Below are positions 22,557-34,078 of a DNA stretch of 64,000 nt, piece after piece. The translations under genes and the position numbers were made by a program. Numbering within the stretch: position 1 is the first letter of the stretch; each line of letters opens with the position of its first letter. This stretch comes from Camellia lanceoleosa (Eukaryota > Streptophyta > Magnoliopsida > Ericales > Theaceae). The stretch is taken from the NCBI GenBank assembly GCA_025200525.1, contig CM045762.1, positions 88,230,717 through 88,294,716 of the forward strand, read 5' to 3'. A model generated the notes under the pieces. That model made no database searches. It was given only the letters and a program-made list of their open reading frames with translations, and had not been told where the DNA came from.

Positions 22557-22808
22557 TTACTGACACTGAAGGCACTTAGACACATATTCTGTAATTTCCT
22601 TCTTTATGCTAGGCCACAAATATTTTTGCTTTAATTCACGATACATTTTCTTGTTGCCCGGATGCATTGCAAATTTAGACTTGTGAGCTTCTTCCAAAAT
22701 TCTCTTCTTCAAATTAAGAATGTTTGAGACACACAATATTTCTTGAAATCTCAACACTTCATTTTCAATACTAAACCCTAATTTTAGATTTCGATCCAAA
22801 CTCATCAA
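22557..22808 (-). pseudogene. Gypsy integrase zinc-binding (H2C2) domain (left arm)
   Basis: The frame contains EEAHKSKFAMHPGNKKMY, then YLWPSIKKEITEYVSKCLQCQ split as YLWPSIKKEI and VSKCLQCQ. This is the HHCC zinc-finger arrangement of gypsy integrase. It follows RNase H in the normal order and is separated from it by a short decayed stretch. Confidence 0.85.
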
Positions 22809-22874
22809 ACACTCTTATAAGGAACTCATCCTTCCTTTGCCTTTATTTTATCTCGTCAATGATTATCGGTTAAG

Positions 22875-23210
22875 CTAAATAGCGGCTATTAACCTACCTT
22901 GATCATATAACACCACTTCAATCTCGGTTCTTTCTAAGTCTTTCAATATCTCTTTCTGTTTAGTCAGCAAACATGCCAAGTTCCCCGTTGACTTTCTACT
23001 CAAAGCATCAGCTATGATGTTGGCTTTACCCAAATGATATTGAATCTGGAGATCATAGTCCTTAATCAACTCGAGCCATCTTCTCTGTCGCATATTCAGT
23101 TCTTTTTGAGTAAAAAAGTACTTCAAACTCTTATGGTCAGTATACACTTTATATTTTGCTCCATACAAATAATAGTGCCAAATCATCAAAGCAAACACAA
23201 CTGCCACCAA
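22875..23210 (-). pseudogene. Gypsy RNase H domain (left arm, open)
   Basis: A 111-codon open frame containing [50 protein letters not shown], and [15 protein letters not shown]. These are the central and C-terminal RNase H motifs of plant Ty3/gypsy pol, with the catalytic Asp residues in YTDHKSL and ADALSRK. The first RNase H segment ([22 protein letters not shown]) lies in another frame at 23,314-23,215. The right arm is badly broken here. Confidence 0.85.
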
Positions 23211-23389
23211 TTCTTAAGTCATGAGTCAGATAATTCTTTTTATGAGGTTCCAGTTGTCGAGACGTATAGGCTATCACTTTACCATTCTACATTAGAACAC
23301 AAGCGAGACTATAGTGATTCTGGTTTAAACCTAACCCGTCCATCATTTTGGAATCGAGATTTCTTGTCTTAATTGTTGCTCAGGTCTTC

Positions 23390-25804
23390 TTCCATCTTAT
23401 TCCTTGTTAAGTTTAGTTATTAGAGTGTCTTTGTTGTGTTTGAAACAGGTTGGGAGTTAGTTTTTCAAAATTGTTACTGCCCAGATTTTGGCTTGTTCGC
23501 TCGAGCAAACTTTATTGCGCTCAAGTGAACTTTGAGAACTTATAGTACTTTTGCAGGTCTAAAAAACTACTGGAAGTATGGCATTCTTAACTTGAATGGT
23601 TATTCTTGCGCTCGAAATCTTGGCAGCGGTCCTTCTTATCTTTCGAGTGGCTTTGTTGGAACTCTCAGTACTTTTATAGGCATGCAAAACTACTGGGAGG
23701 GTGGTGTTCTTCACTTGAGCAGTACTTTGTTTGCTCGAGTGGTCTCTTTTTTTATGTCTAGTTGCTCGAGCTGTGTTTTGGTCGCTCGAGCGGTCTACAT
23801 ATCTATCAGATCGTAAAAGTCACTTTTTAGATCACTTTTTCATCTCTCTCTATAAACATTTCAAAATCTCAAATCTTATCCCTCTCTCTCTCTCTCTAGA
23901 AAACATCTTTAATCCTCAAATACACCTTTATCTAAACCCTTGTCCTTTGGAGAAAAAGATAGAGCTCACCTAGAGCTTCCATTTGATCGAAACAAAGTTC
24001 GTTTTCGGCTTCGTCGAGTTTTAACTCTTGTTCTTCTTGGTCCTTGTCTTTGAGGTATGGATTTCTCCTCACATAGTATGATTTTTAACTTGGTTATTTG
24101 TCTTTTTAAATAAATCTTGATATTGGGGATTTTTGAAACAAAGCTAGAGTTTTGGTTTGAAATCAAAATAGGGGTTTTCAAAATGGGTTCTTGAATATGA
24201 ATATGGGTATGTAAATGTGGTTGAGTTATGATAAAATGGTGGATTTTTATCCTTGGAGTTGATTTTTAAAGAAAGGGGATTTTGCTCTAAATTGTGAACA
24301 TTTGATTTTGTAAAGAGAAAATGGAATTGATATTGGTTTTATGAAATTGGAACGATGATGATGATGGTTGTAGAGTTAGATATGAATTATCAGTCATCTC
24401 TTGGAATGTTGGAAGGTATATCTTTAGTGAAAATTATTTATCTGTTTAGAGATATCTGTTTTGGGTTATCGGTGGAGGATAATTATGATTGTTGTAAAAA
24501 TTGCATGAGAATTAGGTGAATTGAAATTAATTTATCATCCATTTGCATTGAGCATTGTAACATATTTAACACATTGAAAATGTTTATTGTTTTGAAAAAA
24601 AATGGTGAATACCCTGGTGAATCTGGGTAGGGAGTATAGTTGTGGCATTAAGTTGGCCTGTGTGTGCTTGGTGAAAGTCCAAAAACCCAAGTGGCTAGGT
24701 GCCGAACCTTCCGAATAGTACTGGTAAAAATGGCAATTGGTAGTGCTTGTAGCCTACTTGCAAACACATTCTAGAGATTCCCAGTGTTGTATCCACTGCC
24801 CTATTTTTTATTGTAAAGAAAATGATTCCATGAACTGTGATATAAACTTAGCATTGCATGGTTTTGGAAAAAGATATAAAATGTTTTGACACGAGCATTG
24901 CATATGCATTCACCTTATAACTCTGTTAAGATTCATACATTGTGTTAGATTTTCTCTATTAGGCTTTGGTTCATCCTATGTGGAAAACCATTTTCAGGTG
25001 CTAATGATATGCCTCTGCCAAGGCCGTAGCTTGGGAGAACTTGGAGCCAAGAGGTTATTGTTTTTTTTTTTTTTTTTTTTGTATCTTTTTTTGTACAAGC
25101 CTAGGGCTTTATTTTTATTAAGTTTCAAACTCACTTTTGTTGTAACCAAGCTCGAATTAGAAAGTTGTAACATTAAGGCATTCATTTATCTATTTAACTC
25201 TTATTTCATATTTCTTGCTTATAACACATGTAATATTTCAGTTGTAGTTCACATTGGATTGATGTAAAATGGTGCCGTCACCTTAGAACTTGTATGGTTA
25301 TCGAACTCTTGGAATTGATGGGTTTGGCAAGTGAACTTTAAATATTATAATTGAGGACCCTTGGGTGATGTTTGGAACCTTGATTGAAGCCTTAACAAGG
25401 TATTTAGATAAGTTTAGAGCAAAAAGCCCCAAGTTTGAGTTTCGTTTTTGACCAACCTTCACTCTTTTCCTTCTCTCCTTCCATACTTTGAACTTGAATA
25501 TGAGGCTGGAACCATTGGAAAGCTTGTTTACGGGGCTTCGAATTTGGACACAAACGACCTAAAATGGAGTCTAAGCGAGAGAGTTACACTTGTTTGAATT
25601 TTAAGTTTAACTGCTTTGGAAGCATACTCGCTCGAGCGAGCTTTTCTTCACTTTCGGCGAAATGCGATTTTGGAGATGCAGGGAGCTTGTTGTCTATGCT
25701 TGAGCCAAGCTTCCTTCACTCGAGCATCCAGTCACTAACAAACATTATAAAGTGACTTTTGGCCCAAAAACTTTACTTTTCTACCTCTCTTCTCCTCCAT
25801 CTTC
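23390..25804. mobile_element. LTR-like sequence with CTCGAG clusters (left arm)
   Basis: No coding domain. A CTCGAG word cluster at 23,490-23,800 is followed by a TATA-like box (CTCTATAAACAT, 23,848) and a CT-rich leader. A second, similar arrangement lies at 25,628-25,740 with TTATAAAGTGAC near 25,746. Promoter-like organisation in multicopy sequence suggests LTRs of one or two gypsy-type elements; termini could not be fixed. A 22-T tract lies at 25,059-25,080. Mirrored at 27,760-30,120. Confidence 0.45.
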
Positions 25805-26517
25805 CAAACCCAAAAACCTAACCTTCCAAACTCTTGATTTCTCTACTTTTTACCAAAGATTCCTCCAAATCTTTCAAGAAGGTTGAAGAAACGAGCATGG
25901 ATCAAGACTTTACCAATTATTTTGTGATTTCATTGGAGTTTGAAGATGGGTCTTCACCCTTAGCTTCCAATCTTGAGGCGGGGTTCTAGTTCTTCTTCAA
26001 TACTTGTATTAATAGATAGATTTGTGATATTTTGATTATATAAATACAAAATCTACATTTTGAGCATATAGTGTTACATCATGAAATTTGGGGGTTTAGG
26101 GTTTGAAGTGTTGGGGTTCAATTGTTAGGTTAAGATTGTAGATTATAAATCTTGGGTGTATAATCAATGGGAAAATTAGAATAAAAAGTAGTAGTGTGAG
26201 AAGTTTTTAATTTTTCTTGAAGTCTTGATTTTTCTTGAAAACCCTAAGTTGATTCATGATGATAATTAATGATTTTTGCCTAAATTGAAAATAGAATCAT
26301 GAAATTGAGAGGTTGAATTATATATATACAAGTTTAATTAAATTTTGGAAGTGTTTGAAAATTATATAAAAATTAGCGATTGAACCTTTATTATGGATAT
26401 TGCTAAATCATACTATAATATGAAATGAAATTTGGGAGAAAAGATTTGTTAATGATATGGATAACCTAAACTTGGTTGTGGAATATTGAAATGTGATTTA
26501 GAATTTTGCTTGCAGAT

Positions 26518-26672
26518 TATGTTGAATTGCATTTAGTGTTGTTGAATTAAGTTGTGTTGACTTATGTTGAATGGAAATGTGTTGAATCATGTTGGGTTGT
26601 GTTGAATTGGAAGGTTGTGGTGGGTTGCGTTAGAGTGGGTTGAATTGTGTTGGGTGGTGTTGTGTTGTTGTT
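26518..26672. repeat. Degenerate TGTTGAA-type minisatellite
   Basis: About 155 bp of imperfect GTTGAAT, GTTGTGTTG and GGGTTG words without a fixed period. Confidence 0.8.
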
Positions 26673-26766
26673 GGTACCACGTAGCGAGGGGAGTTAAAAG
26701 GTTTCGGGGGCCTCGTCCACGCATTAGTAATGTTGGCAATTGTTAAGGGAATTTGGTTTTTGAATT

Positions 26767-27140
26767 AAGGTGCCCAATTTCCCACTGTTTAGGTTTATTC
26801 TTTGCCGATTGTGGGAAAAATGATTTTGGGTGTCCACCGCAGTCCGTATAGTAACCGTGTAATGTAGACAAAAGTGAAAAAATGATTTTGGTTGTCCACC
26901 TTGATCTGCCCGTATAATAGCCTAGACAAAAGTGAAAAAAGCGGATGGTTTTTCAAAAATGTTTTGGGTGCCCACATCCGCCGTATAGTAAGCGGCAAAT
27001 GTGGGGATGGTTTTAAAAAGTTGGAGAAAAATGGTTTTTGGGAGTTCACTTCCGCGTCAGTATAATAGTCGGCATAAGGTGGAAAGTGTTATGGATTGGG
27101 TGCCACTATCCCACCGTAGTAAGTCACGCAAGGAAGGTGG
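26767..27140. repeat. Degenerate tandem array, six units of 57-76 bp
   Basis: Units start with (TT)GGGTG(T/C)CCAC-like sequence at about 26,767, 26,824, 26,886, 26,962, 27,035 and 27,095. Each carries a CCGTATAGTAA-like core and a GTGGAAAA or GTGAAAAA tail. The array is only on the left side of the gap. Confidence 0.75.
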
Positions 27141-27659
27141 ATTGTGTTGAGATATGTGTTGGTGATGATGTTATTTATGACTTTATGTAATGAATGTGTG
27201 AAATTGCAAATTGATGTGTAATTTGGTATAAAGAGGAAATGCACAATTTATTATTTGTAAAGAATGGAACCTAAAAATGGGTAAAGGGGATTATGGATTG
27301 GTGATGGTGAACTTAATGAATTAGTTATATGAGGAATAAAGGTAAAATTGCAAGTGTTGTTCTATAAATAAATGAGAGATTGAGAATTGAAAAGGAGTTT
27401 ATTATTAATCTTGTGTTATCTTGAAATGAAATTTGAGAGTGTAAGCGGTTATTGAATTTAGTATAGGAGAATTGTTAATAAAAACAAAAGGAACTTGAAC
27501 TTGAAGTTATGAAGTTCTAAATAAATATAATGAGTAGAAAGGAAGAGTGAAAAGAAAAAGAAGAGGAATATTAAAAATGGAAATTAAATGAGAAATATTT
27601 TGGTTAATAATTTTTAAATGATGTTTGTTTCTTAAACATGTTTTGTTTTACAAGGATCT

Positions 27660-27759
27660 NNNNNNNNNNNNNNNNNNNNNNNNNNNNNNNNNNNNNNNNN
27701 NNNNNNNNNNNNNNNNNNNNNNNNNNNNNNNNNNNNNNNNNNNNNNNNNNNNNNNNNNN
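27660..27759. other. Assembly gap, exactly 100 N
   Basis: A run of exactly 100 undetermined bases, the size scaffolding programs conventionally use for gaps of unknown length. It sits between the single-copy spacer on its left and the first base of the right palindrome arm. The link between the two sides is therefore a scaffold join and not contiguous sequence. Confidence 0.98.
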
Positions 27760-30120
27760 GGAAGATGGGAGGAGAAAGAGAGGTAAGAAAAAGAAATAAA
27801 GTTTTGGGCCAAGAATCACTTTAATGTTTGGTAGTGACCTGGATATCGAGTGAAAGGAAGCTTGGCTCCAACATGAACAACAAACTCAGAATCTGAAATC
27901 CATTGCATTTCACTCAGTGAGAAGAAAAGCAACTCGAGCAGGTATGCTTGACAAAACTTAAGGGTCAAACAGGGTGTAACTCTCTCGTTTGAACTCCATT
28001 TTGGAGGTCGTTCTTGTGTGTCCAGAGTGAAGCCCCCAGAAACATGGTTTCCAGCCTCAAGTTCAAAGTGTGGAAGGAGAAAAAGAGTGAGGTTGGTCAA
28101 AAAGCAAGAAAGCCTCAAACAGACTTTGCTCTAGCTTATCATCTGTGATGAGCTTCAATGCAAGGTTCGCTTATCACCAGGTCCTCAAGTTCACTTGCCA
28201 ACCCATCAATTCAAGAGTTGACATACAAGTTCTGGGTGGCCAGGCACCATTTATCAATCATTACATGTGTATTTATAAGCGAAAATATAAGTAAAGAGTT
28301 AAATAGATAAATGAATGCCTTAATGTTACAACTTCTAATTGAGCTTAGTTGCCCAAAAAAGTGAGTTTGAAACATAACTCAAAATAAACCTAGGCTTACA
28401 AAAAGATACAAAAAAAAAAAAAAAAAAACAGCAGCTCTTGGCTCCAAGTTCTCCCAAAGCTCGGCCTTGGCGGAGGCATATCATTAGCACTGAAAATGGT
28501 TTTCCCACATAGGATGAACAAAGCCTAATAGAAAATCTAACACAATGTATAGAGATCTTAGCGAGTTATAAGAGTGAATGTCATATGCAATGCGTGTAAA
28601 TGTCAAACATTTTATATCTTTTTCCAAAACCATGCAATGCTAAGTTTATATCACAGTTCATGAGAATCATTTTCTTTACAATAAAAAATAGGGATGGATA
28701 CAACACTTTGGGAATCTCTAGAATGTGTTTGCAAAGTATTGAGCTACAAGCACTACTAAATTGCCATTTTGCAGTACTATTCGGAAGGCTCGGCACCTAG
28801 CCACTTGGGTTTTGGACTTTCACCAAGCACACACAGGCCAACAATACCTAACTCTCTCCCTACCCAGATTCACCGAGGGAATTATTCACCATTTTTCAAA
28901 ACAATAAACATTTTCAATGTGTTAAATATATTACAATGCTCCAATGCAAATGGATGATAAATTAATTTCAATTCACCTAATTCTCATACAATTTTACAAC
29001 AATCATAATTATCCTCCACCGATAACCCAAAGCAGATATCTCTAAGCAGATAAATAATTTTCACTAAGATATACCTTCCAACATTCCAAGAGATGGTGAT
29101 AATTCATATCTAACTCTACAACCATCATCATCATCGTTCAATTTCATAAAACCAATATCAATTCCATTTCTCTTTACAAAATCAAATGTTCACAATTTGA
29201 GAGCAAAATCCCTTTCTTTAAAAATCAACTCAAGGATAAAAATCCACCATTTCATCATAACTCAACCACATTTACATACCCATATTCATATTCAAGAACC
29301 CATTTTGAAAACCCTATTTTGATTTCAAACCAAAACTCTAGCTTTGTTTAAAAATCCCCAATATCAAGATTTATTTAAAAGACAAATAACCAAGTTAAAA
29401 AATCATACTATGTGAGGAGAAATCCATACCTCAAGATAAGGACCAAGAAGAACAAGAGTTAAAACTACGTGAAAACGAACTTTGTTTCGATCAAATGGAA
29501 GCTCTAGGTGAGCTCTATCTTTTCTCCAAGGACAAGGGTTTAGATAAAGGTGTATTTGAGGATTAAAGATGTTTTCTAGAGAGAGAGAGAGGGATAAGAT
29601 TTGAGATTTTGAAATGCTTATAGAGAGAGATGAAAAAGTGATCTAGAAAGTGACTTTTACGATCTGATAGATATGTAGACCGCTCGAGCGACCAAAACAC
29701 AGCTCGAGCAACTAGACATAAAAAAAGAGACCACTCGAGCAAACAAAATCTTTGCTCAAGTGAAGAACACCACCCTCCCGATGAGTTTTGCATGCTTATA
29801 AAAATCTTGAGAGTTCAACAACCACTCGAGCATAAGAAGGACCGCTCGTGCCAAGATTGCTCGAGCGCAAGAATAACCATTCAAGTTAAGAATGCCATAC
29901 TTCCAGTAGTTTTTTAGACCTGCAAAAGTACTATAAGTTCTCAAAGTTCACTTGAGCGCAATAAAGTTTGCTCGAGCGAACAAGCCAAAATCTGGGCAGT
30001 AACAATTTTGAAAAACTAACTCCCAACCTGTTTCAAACACAACAAAGACACTCTAATAACTAAACTTAACAAGGAATAAGATGGAAGAAGACCTGAGCAA
30101 CAATTAAGACAAGAAATCTC
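27760..30120. mobile_element. LTR-like sequence with CTCGAG clusters (right arm)
   Basis: Reverse-complement partner of 23,390-25,804. CTCGAG words lie at about 27,930-27,940 and 29,680-29,980, and the A tract is at 28,410-28,428. No coding domain. The stretch starts directly at the gap. Confidence 0.45.
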
Positions 30121-30129
30121 GATTCCAAA

Positions 30130-32087
30130 ATGATGGGCCGGGTTAGGTTTAAACCAGAATCACTATAGTCTCAGTTGTGTTCTAATGTAGAATGGTAAAG
30201 TGATAGCCTATACGTCTCGACAACTGGAACCTCATAAAAAGAATTATCTGACTCATGACTTAAGAATTGGTGGCAGTTGTGTTTGCTTTGATGATTTGGC
30301 ACTATTATTTGTATGGAGCAAAATATAAAGTGTATACTGACCATAAGAGTTTGAAGTACTTTTTACTCAAAAAAATGAATATCTGACGAAGAAGATGGCT
30401 CGAGTTGATTAAGGACTATGATCTCGATTCAATATCATTTGGGTAAAGCCAACATAAATGGTGATGCTTTGAGTAGAAAGTCAGCAGGGGAACTTGGCAT
30501 GTTTTGACTAAATAGAAAGAGATATTGAAAAGACTTAGAAAGAACCGAGATTGAAGTGGTGTTATATGATCAAAGGTAGGTTAATAGCCGCTATTTAGCT
30601 TAGCAGATAATCATTGTGAGATAAAATAAAGGCAAAGGAAGGATGAGTTCCTTATATGAGTGTTTGATGAGTTTGGATCGAAATCTAAAATTAGGGATTA
30701 GTATTGGAAATGAAGTGTTGAGATTTCAAGAAATATTGTGTGTCTCAAACATTCTTAATTTGAAGAAGAGAATTTTGGAAGAAGCTCACGAGTCTAAATT
30801 TGCAATGCATCCGGGCAACAAGAAAATGTATAAGTGAATTAAAAGCAAAAATTATTTGTGGCCTAGCATAAAGAAGAAGTGCAGAATATGTGTTTAAGTG
30901 CCTTGATGTCGATGGGAAGTCAAAAGCTGAACATTAAAAAATTGTCATGGCTACTTCAGCCTCTCCTTATTCCGGAATGGAAATGAAAGTACATAACCAT
31001 GGACTTCATCGTTGGTCTAACTCGGGCACCTTGAGGTATGAACTCTATCTAGGTTATTGTGAATAGGTTGACTAAATCTGCACATTATCTACCTGTAAGG
31101 ACTATTTATGATACTTATAGATTGGCTACAATCTACAATGATTGAAATTGTTCGTTTACATAGAGTACCGGTATCCATTGTTTTAGATAAAGATCCAAAT
31201 TTTGTGTCTAGATTTTGGAAAAGTCTTCAAAGAGCAATGGGAATGGAATTGAGTTTCATATAAGCTTTCCATCCCCAAACCGATGGCAATCAAAAAGAGC
31301 TATCCAAATGTTGGAGGATATGCTTTGAATGTGTGCTCTAGACTTTTAGGGGAGTTGGGAGATTTATTTGCCATTGGTGGAATTTGCATACAACAATAGT
31401 TTCCACTCTAGCATTAGCATGGCACCATATGAAGCCTTGTGTGGCATGAAATGTAGGTCTCCGATATGTTGGATAGAAGTTGGGGATATGGTCTTGCTTG
31501 GACCTGAAATTGTGCAAACAACTGCTGAGAAGAACAAAGTCATTTAACAAAGACTCAAAAAAGTACAAAGTCGATAAAAGAGTTATCGGATCATGGAAGA
31601 AGGGCTTTTGAGTATGAAATTTGGTGATTATGTGTTCAGTCATGTGATTCTAATGAAGGGTCAATCAAGGTTTGGGAAGAAAGGCAAATTATTAGCTTTA
31701 TAAATTGGGCCATTTCAAATTTTGAAAAGGCTTGGTCCAGTTGCATACCGAATTGCTCTATTGCTAGGGATAGAGCAAATGCACAATGTATTTCATGAGT
31801 CGATATTGAGAGGCTATCTTCGGGATCCGTTCTATGTTATTAATTATCACTGAATAGCTCTTAATGAGAGCATAGAGTATGAAGAAAAGCCGATTTAAAT
31901 TATTGATCGACAAGTGAAACAATTACAGAATAAAAAAATTCCTACGATAAAAGTAAAATGGAAAGAACACTATGGCATGAAAGCAACTTGGGAAAAAGAA
32001 GACGAAATGAGGCAAAGGTATCCCGAGCTGTTTTCGACTCAAGGTAAATCAAATTTGGAGGACCAAACTTCTTAACGGGGGGAAGAC
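30130..32087 (+). mobile_element. Chromovirus (Ty3/gypsy) pol remnant (right arm)
   Basis: Plus-strand partner of 21,404-23,340. RNase H begins near 30,163 (CVLM, then [20 protein letters not shown]), but the centre at 30,360-30,520 is broken by many small indels. The integrase zinc-finger part is open at 30,643-30,837 and then stops. The C-terminal part is well kept and runs into a polypurine tract (GGGGGGAAGA, 32,077-32,086) just before the LTR. Confidence 0.85.
31862..32074 (+). pseudogene. Chromovirus integrase C-terminal tail (right arm)
   Basis: The plus-strand frame reads EYEEKPI, one stop codon, IIDRQVKQLQNKKIPTIKVK, then WKEHYGMKATWEKEDEMR and QRYPELFS, ending in a TAA shortly before the polypurine tract. 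The IKVKW...ATWEKE..M...YP.LF pattern is the chromodomain-like tail of plant chromoviruses (Tekay/Del type), thought to guide insertion into heterochromatin. The in-frame TAA after EKPI makes it non-functional here. Confidence 0.75.
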
Positions 32088-32142
32088 TGTGAAAACCCCA
32101 TCTTGTATTATGCTTTTAATTCTTTAATTATACATGTGCTTA

Positions 32143-32159
32143 TGTGCTATGTGTGAATT
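32143..32159. repeat. LINE target-site duplication, 3' side (right arm)
   Basis: TGTGCTATGTGTGAATT here recurs at 35,032-35,048 on the other side of the LINE. It is the reverse complement of the left-arm duplication. Confidence 0.9.
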
Positions 32160-32926
32160 TTTTTTTTGCTCGGCAAAGAAAATCTTTATTGAAAAAACAT
32201 TCAAGGAATGAAGTTTACATCAATAAAGAGGAGCTTGGGCCTGAAAAGCCCCAAGCGCCAGTTGGTGAGAAACCAACAAAGAGAAAAGAAAAGGAAAAAA
32301 AACAACAAACAAAACCAAAACTCCCAGAGGTTGTGACAACTGACAAAATCGGACCAAGCGGAGGGCTCAAAACCGACTTAACAACAAGCCAAAATAGCAA
32401 TCACCGGTGATGAACCAAACCAACCCGGAGGGCTCAAAACCAAGAGCATTATATGACCAAATCGAAGGCCGGATCAATGACCCCAGCGGAACCGGATCGG
32501 CAACATCCACGAGTAGAAATGTAGAGTTTGCTTAAAATGAGAACCCATAGAGGGCGGCCAATTTACCAACATTTTCGAGTCGTGCTACAAAATTCCACCC
32601 CCAGATAATGTTATGTTGTCTTTTAAGGCCACCACAGAATTGTATCACCCTCATCAATTGTCTTTAAATTTTTTTTAATAGACCAAAACACCCCATTCAC
32701 ACAAAACAGAATACCATCCTTCACTCAATCGAAGCCCCAGTGGATGATGGAAAAGTTAAGCGATGGGCGAGTGTTTACGTAGTGGAAGAGCAGTTAGTCT
32801 GCTTGGAGGTTGCATGTGAAACACGTAAGGTCGACCACAAGTCAATTTGGTGAGCTCTATGCAAGGTGTAAGTGGAGATCATGCAAATGTCAATGATGTA
32901 TTATACGCTTTGGTTTCATTAGAAGT

Positions 32927-33343
32927 GTGAGTGGTTCTGTTGGTAATGGGCCCGGTTTAAATCTTGAGGTGGTATTGGGCAAAGGCCAAGCCCAATATGG
33001 GGGGAATTTTTTAAATCAGGCCCAAGGCCTTGGTGCTTCTAGATGTCCAGAAAGTCCAACTCATGTTGAGAATTATTTTCAGCCTATATGTGGGGTTAAG
33101 GCTCAGCATCAATTACAAATTGAGTCAGTTAGTGGAGTGGGTTTGGGCAAGTCTGGGGAATGTTCAAAACTCTCATCTCAGGTTAACAAAACCTACAGAA
33201 AACAGAAGAGTAAAGGTATGAAAAGGAGAATCTGGAACAAGAAAGGGGGCCTTGAGCTCCATAACCGAATTGGTCCATCAACACAAGTCAAGAAAGGAGC
33301 AATTTTAGGCTGCGTGGTGCTATTTATTGTCTATGGCAAGTGA
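32927..33343 (+). pseudogene. LINE ORF1 C-terminal part in inverted block (right arm)
   Basis: A 138-codon plus-strand frame, opposite to the RRM part of the same ORF1 at 34,075-35,004. It includes VNKTYRKQKSKGMKRRI and LELHNRIGPSTQVKKGAIL, which correspond to the left-arm frame at 19,993-20,373. It is rich in basic residues, and no zinc knuckle is visible. The start codon is not meaningful, because this is an internal part of a protein. Confidence 0.65.
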
Positions 33344-33553
33344 TTCGATCGTGGTAGATTGCTACTCAATGAGGCGAAGCAACTTACGAGATAGGGCGAG
33401 TACTTGGGCTCAATTGTGAAGGCAAAGAAGAGGAGGTTGTGAGCAAGCTTATGGAATTGGAGTCCATAGATATGGATAAGGTGAACAGAAAGGGAAAGGG
33501 AGTAGTCAGTTAATTGACTTCTTCTAGGAGATTTAGGAGTGCTTTTTTGTTAA

Positions 33554-33770
33554 ATGAAGCTTTTATCATGGAATGTTAGGGGGTTGGGTAGAACTGGTAA
33601 ATGTAGGAAAATCAAGCAGGTGCTTAAGGAGAGGAAGATAGATATGGCTCTCTTGCAAGAGACCAAAAAAGAGGTGGTTAATTCACAGTTGGTGCAATCG
33701 ATTTGGGCTGGGGAAAAAATGGAGTTCGTGTCAGTTGATTCAATAGGGTCTGCTGTGATCACCAACTCCT
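33554..33770 (+). pseudogene. LINE ORF2 endonuclease N-terminus, truncated (right arm)
   Basis: Starts MKLLSWNVRGLG, with LLQETKKEVV about 35 residues in. These are the first two catalytic segments of the exonuclease-endonuclease-phosphatase fold that nicks target DNA for LINE insertion. The likeness ends near 33,770, where the reading passes into the opposite-strand ORF1 sequence at the inversion junction (around GTGATCAC, 33,756-33,763). Most of the domain and all of the reverse transcriptase are absent. Confidence 0.8.
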
Positions 33771-34078
33771 ACCTTGGCAGCCTCACCGTCCCCCTGCACC
33801 ACCGGCAATTTGCCCAGAATTGAATCGGAAGCCTCATCAGCAGCCTCCTTGTATGAACTCTGGCTGGCTCTTTCCAGTTGGAAAGAATGACAACTGCATT
33901 GTTGCACTACTACCTTAGCAATAACAATCTGTTCCTCACAGATCTTGACTGGGTATAAAACCCCTCTGCAATCTAAGATCATGGATTCGTTAATAGATTC
34001 CATACAGGATGTAGCTATCCTTACTTTACCACATTGTAAGTTTTTTAACTTCAAAGTGTCATCATCTACCTCAATCAC
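33770..34078 (-). pseudogene. LINE ORF1 continuation in another frame (right arm)
   Basis: Minus-strand frame beginning IEVDDDTLKLKNLQCGKVRI, the usual continuation of DUF4283-type plant retroelement proteins after the RRM/linker part. It overlaps the end of the 309-codon ORF1 by a few bases and is out of frame with it. It ends at the junction with the inverted block. Confidence 0.7.

Larger units (their letters stand above)
21404..23340 (-). mobile_element. Chromovirus (Ty3/gypsy) pol remnant (left arm)
   Basis: Minus-strand remnant, in order: RNase H (23,314-22,875), integrase zinc finger (22,808-22,557), decayed integrase core (to about 22,000), and a C-terminal chromodomain-like tail (to about 21,420). 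Gag, protease and reverse transcriptase are missing; the sequence stops abruptly near 23,340. The core region carries stop codons and frameshifts. Mirrored at 30,130-32,087. Confidence 0.85.
1..25804 (+). repeat. Left arm of giant inverted repeat
   Basis: This whole stretch reappears as its reverse complement at 27,760-53,576. The pairing was followed through every landmark: CACTA end, LTR, SEC3 exons, Tat LTR copies, copia, CACTA end, chromovirus, LINE, CTCGAG clusters. Paired coordinates add up to about 53,470-53,590, so the arms are collinear with only small indels. At base 1 the match is still perfect, so the true arm extends left of the window. Similarity is uneven: some hundreds of bases are nearly identical, while other patches carry many single-base indels. 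Confidence 0.96.
25805..27659. other. Single-copy spacer between the palindrome arms
   Basis: The only part between the arms with no mirrored partner in this window. It looks like a continuation of the LTR-like sequence to its left. It holds a TGTTG-rich tract (26,518-26,672) and a degenerate tandem array (26,767-27,140), then A+T-rich sequence up to the gap. No gene is supported. Confidence 0.8.

Noticed and set aside
26767..27140. CRISPR-like array
   Set aside because: Units are degenerate, of unequal length and without distinct unique spacers, and the DNA is clearly plant nuclear.
25805..27659. The spacer as a functional loop of a genuine palindrome, for example an amplification origin
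   Set aside because: The gap prevents showing that it joins the right arm, and its content is ordinary LTR-like repeat sequence.
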